Shown piece by piece: positions 1 to 13,349 of a stretch of DNA of 38,145 bases. The notes below the pieces were generated by a model. That model worked only from the letters and a program-made list of their open reading frames with translations. It was not told the DNA's origin and ran no database searches. Made by a program: the position numbers and the translations under genes. The stretch is from Meiothermus rufus DSM 22234. Its GTDB lineage: Bacteria > Deinococcota > Deinococci > Deinococcales > Thermaceae. The DNA is taken from assembly GCF_000423425.1 (NCBI RefSeq), contig NZ_AUHY01000024.1, forward strand, positions 1 to 38,145. Direction: 5' to 3'. Every line of letters starts with the position of its first letter. Positions within the stretch are counted from its first letter, which is position 1.

Positions 1-262
1 GCTTAGGGCGGCGGGAGCGGGGTTTGAGTCCGGCCAGGCCCTTTTCTTTTAGGGCTTTTTTCCAGCGGTGGTAGGTGGCCCGGCTGATCCCGACCAGGTC
101 CTGGATCTCCTTCCAGCTCTTTTTACTTTCACGCAGGGCTTTGACCAGTCGGAGCTTGCGCAGACGTTCCTTGACCTCTGGGTCGCCTGCTTTGGCCTCG
201 GCCAGCCTCTGTGCTTGTCTAGCGCCTTGCCATATCTCTCGGCCAACGGTGGTAAACTGCAC
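1..262 (-). CDS. IS481-like transposase, N-terminal part (truncated by window edge)
   Basis: The visible part is 87 codons from a GTG at 262, preceded by a strong ribosome site (AAGAAAGGAGG, 6 nt before the start). The protein begins VQFTTVGREIW, then has a basic helical region and a helix-turn-helix with the pattern KSWKEIQDLVGISRATYHRW, followed by a basic linker (KPRSRRPK). This is the usual layout of the DNA-binding half of IS481/IS3-type transposases, which binds the terminal repeats. The catalytic DDE domain is off the window; a catalytic C-terminus of the expected type is seen at 37852-38145 in another copy. The frame continues open to base 1. Confidence 0.75.
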   Translation of the reverse strand, partial: MQFTTVGREIWQGARQAQRLAEAKAGDPEVKERLRKLRLVKALRESKKSWKEIQDLVGISRATYHRWKKALKEKGLAGLKPRSRRPK

Positions 263-264
263 CT

Positions 265-293
265 GGGGAACCTCCTTTCTTGGTTGGTTCCCC
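265..293 (-). promoter_or_regulatory. Hairpin covering the transposase ribosome site
   Basis: On the minus strand GGGGAACC (293-286) can pair perfectly with GGTTCCCC (272-265) across a 13-nt loop. The ribosome site AAGAAAGGAGG sits in the loop and the 3' arm, and the GTG start follows 2 nt later. Such structures in many IS elements keep transposase translation low. The regulatory role here is inferred. Confidence 0.45.
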
Positions 294-381
294 TCTTTTT
301 ATCCCAGCTTAGAGTCTCACATGTGTCCGTCCAGGTTCAGCCAGGGGGCAGAGGCGCGACAGCAAATGTGGATCACCTGCG

Positions 382-410
382 TTGACGCCACCTGCAACAG
401 CTTCTATACT
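382..410 (+). promoter_or_regulatory. Sigma-70-type promoter of the TetR gene
   Basis: TTGACG at 382-387 and TATACT at 405-410 are separated by 17 bp, a near-consensus housekeeping promoter. The GTG start at 422 is 11 nt after the -10 box, so the mRNA would have a leader of only a few bases. The IS end at about 326 lies roughly 55 bp upstream and does not touch the core promoter. I see no clear palindromic operator. Confidence 0.7.
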
Positions 411-421
411 CATGGGCCAAG

Positions 422-1036
422 GTGTCGAACAACCGTTCGTTTGAAGATGGCAAGTTAGAGAAGCCCACCCGTCGTGACGAAATCCTCGATGCAGCCGGGC
501 AGTTGTTTAGCCGCCAGGGGTTTCATGCCACCTCCATGCGCGACCTAGCCCGGGCGGTTAAGCTACAAGGGGGCAGCCTATACGCCCACATCCAGTCGAA
601 GGAAGAGGTGTTGTTTGAGCTAGTCAACCGGGCTGCTGACGAGTTTTTGGAGAGCGCTACCTCCATCCCAGCCCACCTTCCACCTCAAAAACAGCTCGAG
701 CGCCTGATCTGCGGCCACCTCGAGGTTATCGCCCGCGAGCTGAATAACGCCACGGTCTTCTTCCACGAGTGGAAGTTCCTCACCCCCGAACTACAAAACC
801 AGATAAAGGCCCGCCGCGACGCCTACGAGGCCCACTTCAAGCGGGTGATCGAGGCAGGGGTAAAGGCCGGGGTCTTCCGGGTAGAAGATGCACGGTTGGC
901 GGCCATCTTCGTCCTGTCGGCGCTCAACTGGACTTACCACTGGTACCGCCCTGGAGGCAAGCTAAGCCTCGAGGCGCTATCGCAGCACTACCAAAAGCTA
1001 ATCTTCCGCGCCCTGGGATACACTCCTGAGGGCTAA
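422..1036 (+). CDS. TetR/AcrR family transcriptional regulator
   Basis: The protein has 204 residues, normal for TetR repressors. Residues about 18-64 form the TetR helix-turn-helix: RRDEILDAAGQLFSRQGFH, then TSMRDLARAV and the recognition-helix end SLYAHIQSKEEVLFELV. The C-terminal half is the helical ligand-binding and dimer domain. In Thermus, TetR proteins of this general look (FadR, PaaR, PfmR) control fatty-acid and phenylacetate breakdown, but no target genes are nearby, so ligand and regulon are unknown. The GTG start is chosen because no in-frame ATG precedes the conserved region and a promoter lies just upstream. The stop overlaps the end of the convergent hydrolase gene by 4 bp. 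Confidence 0.9.
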   Translation: MSNNRSFEDGKLEKPTRRDEILDAAGQLFSRQGFHATSMRDLARAVKLQGGSLYAHIQSKEEVLFELVNRAADEFLESATSIPAHLPPQKQLERLICGHLEVIARELNNATVFFHEWKFLTPELQNQIKARRDAYEAHFKRVIEAGVKAGVFRVEDARLAAIFVLSALNWTYHWYRPGGKLSLEALSQHYQKLIFRALGYTPEG

Positions 1037-1896
1037 TAAACGTCCTGCAAAACGCTTTGCAGGGCTTCCTCGAAGGCATAGGGCTGGTCGATCCAGGGGT
1101 AGTGCCCAGCCCCCTCAATCAACTCTAGCCGCCCCCCGGTCAGGTCGGCCACGCTCTGGGCCTCGGGGTAGCTGCTGGCGTCCAAAAGGCCCAACAGCAC
1201 GGCAGTCGGGGTCTGTACGTCTAGCAGATAGGGGGTGTAGTCTAGGTGCCAGAGCCCATTGTGCACGAACATACGGCCCGGCGCATCGTCGCCCAGAATC
1301 ATCCCCCCTTCGGCAATCCACTCCAACTCCATGCGGCTGTGCGGGCTGGGGAAAAGCAACTTGTCGAAAAGGAGCTTGGGTTCTAAATGGGCAAAAGCCT
1401 CCTGCAAAAGGAGGGTGGGGTCTTGCAGCACAGCCTCGGCCGCTTCCAAACCCCGAAGCTCGAGGGAAGCCCGGTAAAGCTGACCGGCTAGCCAGGGGAA
1501 GTTTACCCAGGGGTTGATGGTCAGTACCTGCTGCACAGCCTGGGGAAAACGCCGGGCATACTCCAAGGCTAGCAGCCCACCAAAACCATGCCCCAGCAGG
1601 GTCCAGGTATCCAGGCCCAGATATTCACGCAAACGGGCCAGGTCATCTACCAACGCATCCAGGGTAAAAAGCGTAGGGTCCTCCGGCAGGGCTGGGCTAC
1701 GGCCACTGCCCCGTTGATCGAGGTAGAGCACCCGGAAGCTTTCCAGGTAATCGGCTAGCCCTTCCCGCAAAGCATAGCTGCTTCCCCCAGGCCCCCCATG
1801 CAATACCAAAAGGGTGGGGGCCTCCAGTGGGCCGGTATCCTCCAGGTAGACCTCCACCCCCTGGGCCAGGGGGATCCAGTTGATTTCTTCACGCAT
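1033..1896 (-). CDS. Proline iminopeptidase-like alpha/beta hydrolase lacking the nucleophilic serine
   Basis: This 287-residue alpha/beta-hydrolase resembles proline iminopeptidases: oxyanion-hole motif HGGPGG at residues 33-38, DQRGSGRS at 60-67, and a late histidine in GAGHYPWID. The nucleophile elbow, normally GxSxGG, reads GHGFGG, with Gly104 (codon GGT at 1587-1585) where the catalytic serine should be. From memory, the Thermus thermophilus homologue TTHA1809 (solved structure) also lacks this serine, so the change may be old and conserved. Peptidase activity by the usual mechanism is therefore unlikely. The ATG at 1896 is chosen because homologues begin MREEI and AGAGG lies 6 nt upstream; a GTG at 1923 overlapping the previous stop is possible. 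It is last in the rpoB operon. Confidence 0.85.
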   Translation of the reverse strand: MREEINWIPLAQGVEVYLEDTGPLEAPTLLVLHGGPGGSSYALREGLADYLESFRVLYLDQRGSGRSPALPEDPTLFTLDALVDDLARLREYLGLDTWTLLGHGFGGLLALEYARRFPQAVQQVLTINPWVNFPWLAGQLYRASLELRGLEAAEAVLQDPTLLLQEAFAHLEPKLLFDKLLFPSPHSRMELEWIAEGGMILGDDAPGRMFVHNGLWHLDYTPYLLDVQTPTAVLLGLLDASSYPEAQSVADLTGGRLELIEGAGHYPWIDQPYAFEEALQSVLQDVY

Positions 1897-1919
1897 GGTG
1901 GGCCTCTTTGTAAATCTTT

Positions 1920-2183
1920 TCACGATTTCTCTTCGTAAAAAGATTCTTCGCCAAACCTCGAGCTTTGGGAAACCCAGCCTTCCTCCAACAGGGCAAAGCT
2001 CCAGTAGCGTACCCCGGGCAAAGCAGCCGCTTGGGCCTCAATCCCTGGGGCGTAGGCCCAGACCTCCAGGAGGTATAGGCCCTGTTCCGCGCGGTAAAGC
2101 AGCCGATAGGGGTAGGGCCAGCCCCGGGCTAAAGCCCGCAGGGCCTCGCCGTCTTTGCCCTCAATAAACATGACCTGCACCAC
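1920..2183 (-). CDS. Small conserved-looking protein of unknown function
   Basis: This 87-residue protein has no motif I recognise. It is rich in aromatic and leucine residues (WPYPYRLLYRAEQGLYLLEVW), suggests a small alpha/beta fold, and has no signal peptide or membrane segment. It lies between the aldolase gene (10 nt upstream) and the hydrolase gene, which it overlaps by 4 bp if the hydrolase starts at GTG 1923, so it is very probably in the rpoBC operon. Start choice is uncertain: GTG at 2183 or 2180 after AGGGGGAA, or ATG at 2171. The tail is acidic (EESFYEEKS). Confidence 0.65.
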   Translation of the reverse strand: MVQVMFIEGKDGEALRALARGWPYPYRLLYRAEQGLYLLEVWAYAPGIEAQAAALPGVRYWSFALLEEGWVSQSSRFGEESFYEEKS

Positions 2184-2193
2184 TTCCCCCTAT

Positions 2194-2790
2194 CTAGTCC
2201 GGCTGAGCCAGGCTGCGCCATAGGCGTTCTAGAAACAAGACCTGGCAGGCCTCTTCTAGGCTGGTCATTCGGGCATAGGCCTGCAGCAATGCTTCCTCTG
2301 GAGTAGCTCCGGTACCCCTGACAAAAGCGCCATGGCCGCGCACTACACAGGCCGGATGGTGCTGTAGGGCCTGGGCCACGGCCTGGGCAACCTCCGGGGT
2401 CGCTGAGAGGCTCTGGGGGGCCACCACCGGTATTTGCTCAAAGTAGTAGCGTCCCTCGAGGTCAATGGGCACAATGCGCTCCATATGAAAGGAAAGGGCA
2501 ATGGCATAGCGCGGGTGGGCGTGCACCAGCGCCATAGCCTCGGTGGAACCATAGACCGCCCGATGCACCCCCCGCTCCACCGAGGCTCCCTGGTCGCGTG
2601 TGGGATCGGGCTTTAGGGGAAGCCACAGTAAATCCTCAGGGGTAAGGTGGGCTTTCTGCACCCCAGAGCGGGTAATCCAGAAGCCCTGCCCATCCCGCAC
2701 CGAGAAATTGCCTGAGGTAGCCGAGGCCAGACCAGCAGTAAACAGGTCGGCCCCGACTTGCTGAAAGGTAATGTAGAGTTTAGCCTTCAT
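2194..2790 (-). CDS. Class II aldolase (L-fuculose-1-phosphate aldolase-like)
   Basis: The protein has 198 residues, typical of the class II aldolase/adducin family, which splits sugar phosphates such as fuculose 1-phosphate using a bound zinc ion. Expected active-site residues are present: SGNFSVR with the phosphate loop near 27-32, RSGVQK near 41-46, the catalytic glutamate E72, and zinc ligands H90, H92 (HAHP) and H153 (RGHGAF). It resembles the Thermus thermophilus protein of known structure labelled fuculose-1-phosphate aldolase. The true substrate is unproven, and no fucose genes are nearby. It starts 41 nt after rpoC with AGGGGA just before the ATG, so it is probably co-transcribed with rpoBC. 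Confidence 0.85.
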   Translation of the reverse strand: MKAKLYITFQQVGADLFTAGLASATSGNFSVRDGQGFWITRSGVQKAHLTPEDLLWLPLKPDPTRDQGASVERGVHRAVYGSTEAMALVHAHPRYAIALSFHMERIVPIDLEGRYYFEQIPVVAPQSLSATPEVAQAVAQALQHHPACVVRGHGAFVRGTGATPEEALLQAYARMTSLEEACQVLFLERLWRSLAQPD

Positions 2791-2831
2791 TCCCCTGCAC
2801 CCGGCGGGGATCCCTTTCGCTGGCCTGCCAG

Positions 2832-7415
<4,584 letters not shown>

Positions 7416-7460
7416 TCGCTCACTCCATGAGAAGGGGGATAAACCGGCCTCCCCTAGCGG

Positions 7461-10835
<3,375 letters not shown>

Positions 10836-10861
10836 CCAAACACCTCGTAACCCTGTGGACA

Positions 10862-10963
10862 CGTTTTCGCGCGACAGCCGCACGAAAACGGCTGGCTTGG
10901 GGTCGCTGTGGGGGTTTTCCGTAAGCTAACAGGGTTCTTCCGCAGGCGAGAGGCTCCCTGCGG
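10862..10963 (-). promoter_or_regulatory. Structured 5' leader of rpoB (two hairpins)
   Basis: Two strong inverted repeats lie in the untranslated leader. The first pairs CCGCAGG (10963-10957) with CCTGCGG (10946-10940), with a smaller GAG/CTC pairing in its loop. The second pairs 10890-10879 with 10873-10862: 12 bp in RNA including one G-U pair, around the loop GCUGU. It ends 26 nt before the rpoB ATG. Neither is followed by a U run, so they do not look like terminators. A role in stability, processing or autoregulation is inference. Confidence 0.5.
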
Positions 10964-11024
10964 CGGCTGGCTCTTACGCTTTTTGTGGGTTACGCCCTAG
11001 GGGCTGGCCACAAAACACAAAAAA

Positions 11025-11054
11025 AGAATAGCACAACCGTGCGCACCAATGCAA
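11025..11054 (-). promoter_or_regulatory. Probable rpoB operon promoter
   Basis: On the minus strand TTGCAT (11054-11049) and TATTCT (11030-11025) are 18 bp apart. Transcription would begin near 11018, giving a leader of about 180 nt before rpoB. This is the best promoter-like pair between rpoB and hemW. The 309-bp gap (10836-11144) otherwise holds the leader hairpins and an A/T-rich tract. I found no convincing plus-strand promoter for hemW in it. Confidence 0.5.
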
Positions 11055-11144
11055 TATGCACCTCGAAGGTTCAAGCTGCTGGGCCAAAGTGTAGCACAGG
11101 GGGGGTTGGCCTACAAGGGGTGGACGCCAAGGTGGCTTAGAACC

Positions 11145-12290
11145 ATGATGGGGAAAGAGGAGAAGGCTTTGCTAGGCTTGTACGTTCACGTCCCCTTCTG
11201 CCCCACCCTTTGCCCCTACTGCGACTTCCACGTCGTCCGGCGGCAGGGCGGGGTGGTGGAGGCTTATCTAAAGCGTCTGGCCGAGGAAGCCGCAGCCCTT
11301 TACGAGCGCTTTCCAGGCCCGCTAAAGACGCTCTACTTCGGCGGGGGCACGCCAAGTTTCCTCCGTGCAGGCGAACTCGAGCGCCTCTTCGCCCTCCTCC
11401 CCTGGCCGCTTCAGCCCGACGCAGAGGTGACCCTGGAGGCCAACCCCGGCACCCTCAACCCCGAGCGGCTGGCCCTGTTCAAACACCTGGGGGTGAACCG
11501 GCTCTCCCTCGGCGTACAGAGTTTTCAGGAAAGCGTGCTCAAAACCCTGGGCCGGGCCCATGGGCGTAAAGGGGCCTTACGGGCAGTGGAGCTAAGCTTA
11601 GAGGCTGGTTTGCGCACCTCGATAGACCTGATTCTGGGCCTACCCGGCCAGGACTTCGAGGCCGACCTGGGCGAAGCGGTGGCCCTAGGGGTAGGGCATG
11701 TCTCGGCCTACACCCTGCAAATCGAACCCGGCACTCCCTTTGCCCTGCAGGGCATCCGGCTGGAGGAAGAGCTGGAAGCCGCCGCCCTCGAGCAGGCCGA
11801 GGAAACCCTAGGGGCAGCCGGGCTTTTGCGCTACGAGGTCTCCAACTTTGCCCGGCCTGGCGAAGAGAGCCAGCACAACCGCCTGTACTGGCAGGCTGGG
11901 TTCTGGGGTGCGCTGGGGCCTTCGGCGGTGGGCCACTATCCGGGGAACAACGGAACCTACAGCCTCCGCCTCACCCACCCCCCGCTCCCGCGCTGGCTGG
12001 CGGGAGAGGCGCCCTCGCTCGAGGCGATCAGCCCGCTCGAGCACGCCAAAGAAGCCCTGATGCTGGGGCTAAGGTTACAGGAAGGGGTGGATGTGGGCGC
12101 CCTCGAGGCCCGCACCGGCCTACCCCTTTGGGCTTGGCTAAAGCCGGTGGTGCAGGGGCTGGAGGCCGAAGGCGCCCTACAGGTGGAGGGCCAGCGGCTG
12201 CGGGCCACCTGGCGCAACACCCTGCACCCGCTCATCCTAAGGCTGTGGGAGGGGCTCGAGCTTATAGGAAGCGGGCGAACACCCGGCTAA
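11145..12290 (+). CDS. hemW: Radical SAM heme chaperone HemW (formerly HemN-like)
   Basis: This 381-residue radical SAM protein has the iron-sulfur motif CPTLCPYC at C19, C23 and C26, followed by DF. HemW hallmarks follow: YFGGGTPS, EANPGTLN, RLSLGVQSF, DLILGLPGQ, VSAYTLQIEPGTPF, and the C-terminal HNRLYW with GPSAVG. HemW binds heme and is thought to deliver it to proteins; it lacks the extra N-terminal features of coproporphyrinogen dehydrogenase HemN. The frame extends upstream to 11049, but ATG 11145 is preferred because conserved sequence begins soon after and AAGGTGG lies about 9 nt upstream. ATG 11148 is equally possible. Its 3' end overlaps the convergent HEPN gene by 29 bp. Confidence 0.9.
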   Translation: MMGKEEKALLGLYVHVPFCPTLCPYCDFHVVRRQGGVVEAYLKRLAEEAAALYERFPGPLKTLYFGGGTPSFLRAGELERLFALLPWPLQPDAEVTLEANPGTLNPERLALFKHLGVNRLSLGVQSFQESVLKTLGRAHGRKGALRAVELSLEAGLRTSIDLILGLPGQDFEADLGEAVALGVGHVSAYTLQIEPGTPFALQGIRLEEELEAAALEQAEETLGAAGLLRYEVSNFARPGEESQHNRLYWQAGFWGALGPSAVGHYPGNNGTYSLRLTHPPLPRWLAGEAPSLEAISPLEHAKEALMLGLRLQEGVDVGALEARTGLPLWAWLKPVVQGLEAEGALQVEGQRLRATWRNTLHPLILRLWEGLELIGSGRTPG

Positions 12291-12675
12291 GGGCCTCGAG
12301 GTCATCTGGATTCTCCTGCAAAACCCCATAAACCCTCCGCCGGTCGATCTCCAGATACTCGCGCACTAACAGGTTACGAAACCCGATCATGCGCAACCAC
12401 CGCTCAGCCAGAGCCTCGCCCACCAAACCCCACGCGCGAAAGATGTAAACCAAATCCCTAGCACGCTCGAAACTCCCCCAATTCTCGTCCGCGGCCAGAT
12501 GGGCAGCCATGTCGCTGATGGCCTCGATAGATAGTTGCAAAAACCGCTCCGTTGCACCATAGCGCTCGGGGTTAGCTAAGAACTCCTCAGGAGTGGAGCG
12601 GGCCAGCCCCCGCAACACCCTCAAGCACGCCTCCAAATGCGCAAGCCGCCGCCGCAACACCTCAGGCCGGGTCAC
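12262..12675 (-). CDS. hepT: HepT-like HEPN domain protein (type VII toxin-like)
   Basis: This all-helical protein of 137 residues belongs to the HepT (DUF86) group of HEPN domains. HepT toxins are RNases paired with MntA, which neutralises them by adding AMP to the tyrosine of the RxxxxHxY motif. Here the motif reads RNLLVREY (residues 100-107): the arginine and tyrosine remain, but the histidine is Arg105 (codon CGC, one base from CAC). RNase activity may be lost or changed. It overlaps the upstream nucleotidyltransferase gene by 14 bp, the normal arrangement of the module, and is convergent with hemW. Confidence 0.85.
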   Translation of the reverse strand: MTRPEVLRRRLAHLEACLRVLRGLARSTPEEFLANPERYGATERFLQLSIEAISDMAAHLAADENWGSFERARDLVYIFRAWGLVGEALAERWLRMIGFRNLLVREYLEIDRRRVYGVLQENPDDLEALSRVFARFL

Positions 12676-13060
12676 CGAGCCACCGCCTCTTCATCGCCTC
12701 CCGCTGCACCCGCAGGAGGGGCTCCAAATCCCAGTACTCGCGCACTACCCGTGAAACATAGCAGCCCAGGCAGAAACCAGCCCGTTGGTAGACGACCCGG
12801 TTGGCCCGCACCACCTCGAAGGCCAGCACCAGCGGGGCATGGTTCAAAACCAGCAGGTCTACCCGCTCGAAACCCGCCTTCACTAAATCGGTGAGCAGAT
12901 CTAGCGTAGGGTCGGGCTCTGGGGGTTCTAGGTACACCGCCAAGTCCCAATCGCTAGCCGCTCGAGCCTGGCCACGGGCGCGCGAACCGAACAAAAAAGC
13001 CGCCTGCACCTGGGGATAGCGGGCAAACAGCACGCCGAGCGGTTGGGAAGATCTCCCCAT
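12662..13060 (-). CDS. mntA: MntA-like minimal nucleotidyltransferase (antitoxin-like)
   Basis: The protein has 132 residues from the ATG at 13060. It carries the polymerase-beta-fold motif GSx10DxD as GSRARGQARAASDWD (residues 25-40), the metal and nucleotide site of minimal nucleotidyltransferases, and a possible third acidic residue in ERVDLLVLN. In known type VII modules this enzyme adds AMP groups to HepT to silence it. The C-terminal end is basic and extends beyond the domain (REAMKRRWLGDPA). The frame is open to a GTG at 13126, but ATG 13060 is preferred because TACCCT lies 6 nt upstream, the leaderless spacing seen elsewhere in the window. Confidence 0.8.
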   Translation of the reverse strand: MGRSSQPLGVLFARYPQVQAAFLFGSRARGQARAASDWDLAVYLEPPEPDPTLDLLTDLVKAGFERVDLLVLNHAPLVLAFEVVRANRVVYQRAGFCLGCYVSRVVREYWDLEPLLRVQREAMKRRWLGDPA

Positions 13061-13066
13061 ACCCTT

Positions 13067-13072
13067 AGGGTA
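13067..13072 (-). promoter_or_regulatory. -10 box of the mntA-hepT module
   Basis: TACCCT on the minus strand ends 6 nt before the ATG at 13060, predicting a leaderless transcript. No clear -35 box is seen. Confidence 0.4.
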
Positions 13073-13170
13073 GCGCAACCGGACGTGGCCCCTGGGCGCT
13101 GGCGCAAAAGGGCCTCGAGGCGGCACGGCAGAAGGGCGTTCATCCTTGAAATTCCGACATTGCGATGCTT

Positions 13171-13201
13171 AAAAAGCAAAAGGGCCGCCTGGCAGCGGCC
13201 C
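13171..13201 (-). terminator. Intrinsic terminator downstream of mfd and the gene stump
   Basis: On the minus strand GGGCCGC (13201-13195), a 6-nt loop and GCGGCCC (13188-13182) are followed by TTTTGCTTTTT. It lies 18 nt after the stop codon of the gene stump and probably ends transcripts coming from mfd. It was presumably the terminator of the lost gene. Confidence 0.75.
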
Positions 13202-13218
13202 CCTGGGGTGCGAAAGCC

Positions 13219-13349
13219 CTAGCGCTCCACTGCCCCAATATCGCAGGCCGAACCCCGGGGCCGGCTCACCCCGCGGGCGTCGGTAGAGAGCGGGTTGTTG
13301 CTCAGGTCGGTGCAGCTAGCCGCCGGCACCTTATCCAGGCTGCTCGGCC
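13219..13349 (-). pseudogene. C-terminal stump of a surface protein (choice-of-anchor Q / CSLREA-like)
   Basis: Immediately after the mfd stop, one frame reads SSLDKVPAASCTDLSNNP, then LSTDARGVSRPRGSACDIGAVER and a TAG at 13221-13219. The pattern TDxRG-RP-ACDIGAxE with a preceding conserved cysteine is the characteristic C-terminal end of secreted repeat proteins with a parallel beta-helix and a choice-of-anchor or CSLREA domain. No start codon or upstream part of such a protein is present; homology stops within a few codons of the mfd stop, and the frame then runs into mfd sequence. I infer a deletion that removed the bulk of the gene and joined its tail, still with its terminator, to mfd. 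The family assignment rests on motif memory. Confidence 0.65.

Larger units (their letters stand above)
1..326 (-). mobile_element. IS481-like insertion sequence, partial (transposase 5' end)
   Basis: This is the upstream end of an IS whose transposase reads leftward off the window. Its outer edge is placed at about 326 because the 14 bases ACACATGTGAGACT (minus strand, 326 to 313) recur in the same reading direction at the IS end on the right side of the window (37776-37789 and 37855-37868). A second block, GGGGAACC, follows in both ends at different spacing. Bases outside the 14-mer differ between the two ends, so the exact terminus and any target duplication cannot be fixed here. The family is inferred from the transposase at both ends of the window. 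The rest of the element lies outside the window. Confidence 0.75.

Noticed and set aside
10836-10883. Upstream extension of rpoB to GTG 10883
   Set aside because: The family N-terminus begins at MEIKRFG (10835) with a good ribosome site, and the extension is made of the leader hairpin.
10862-10890. Hairpin before rpoB as an intrinsic terminator
   Set aside because: It has no T run on either strand after the stem, so it is treated as a leader structure.
13061-13126. N-terminal extension of mntA to GTG 13126
   Set aside because: The extra 22 residues are basic and unlike the family, and the -10 box at 13067-13072 would lie inside the coding region.
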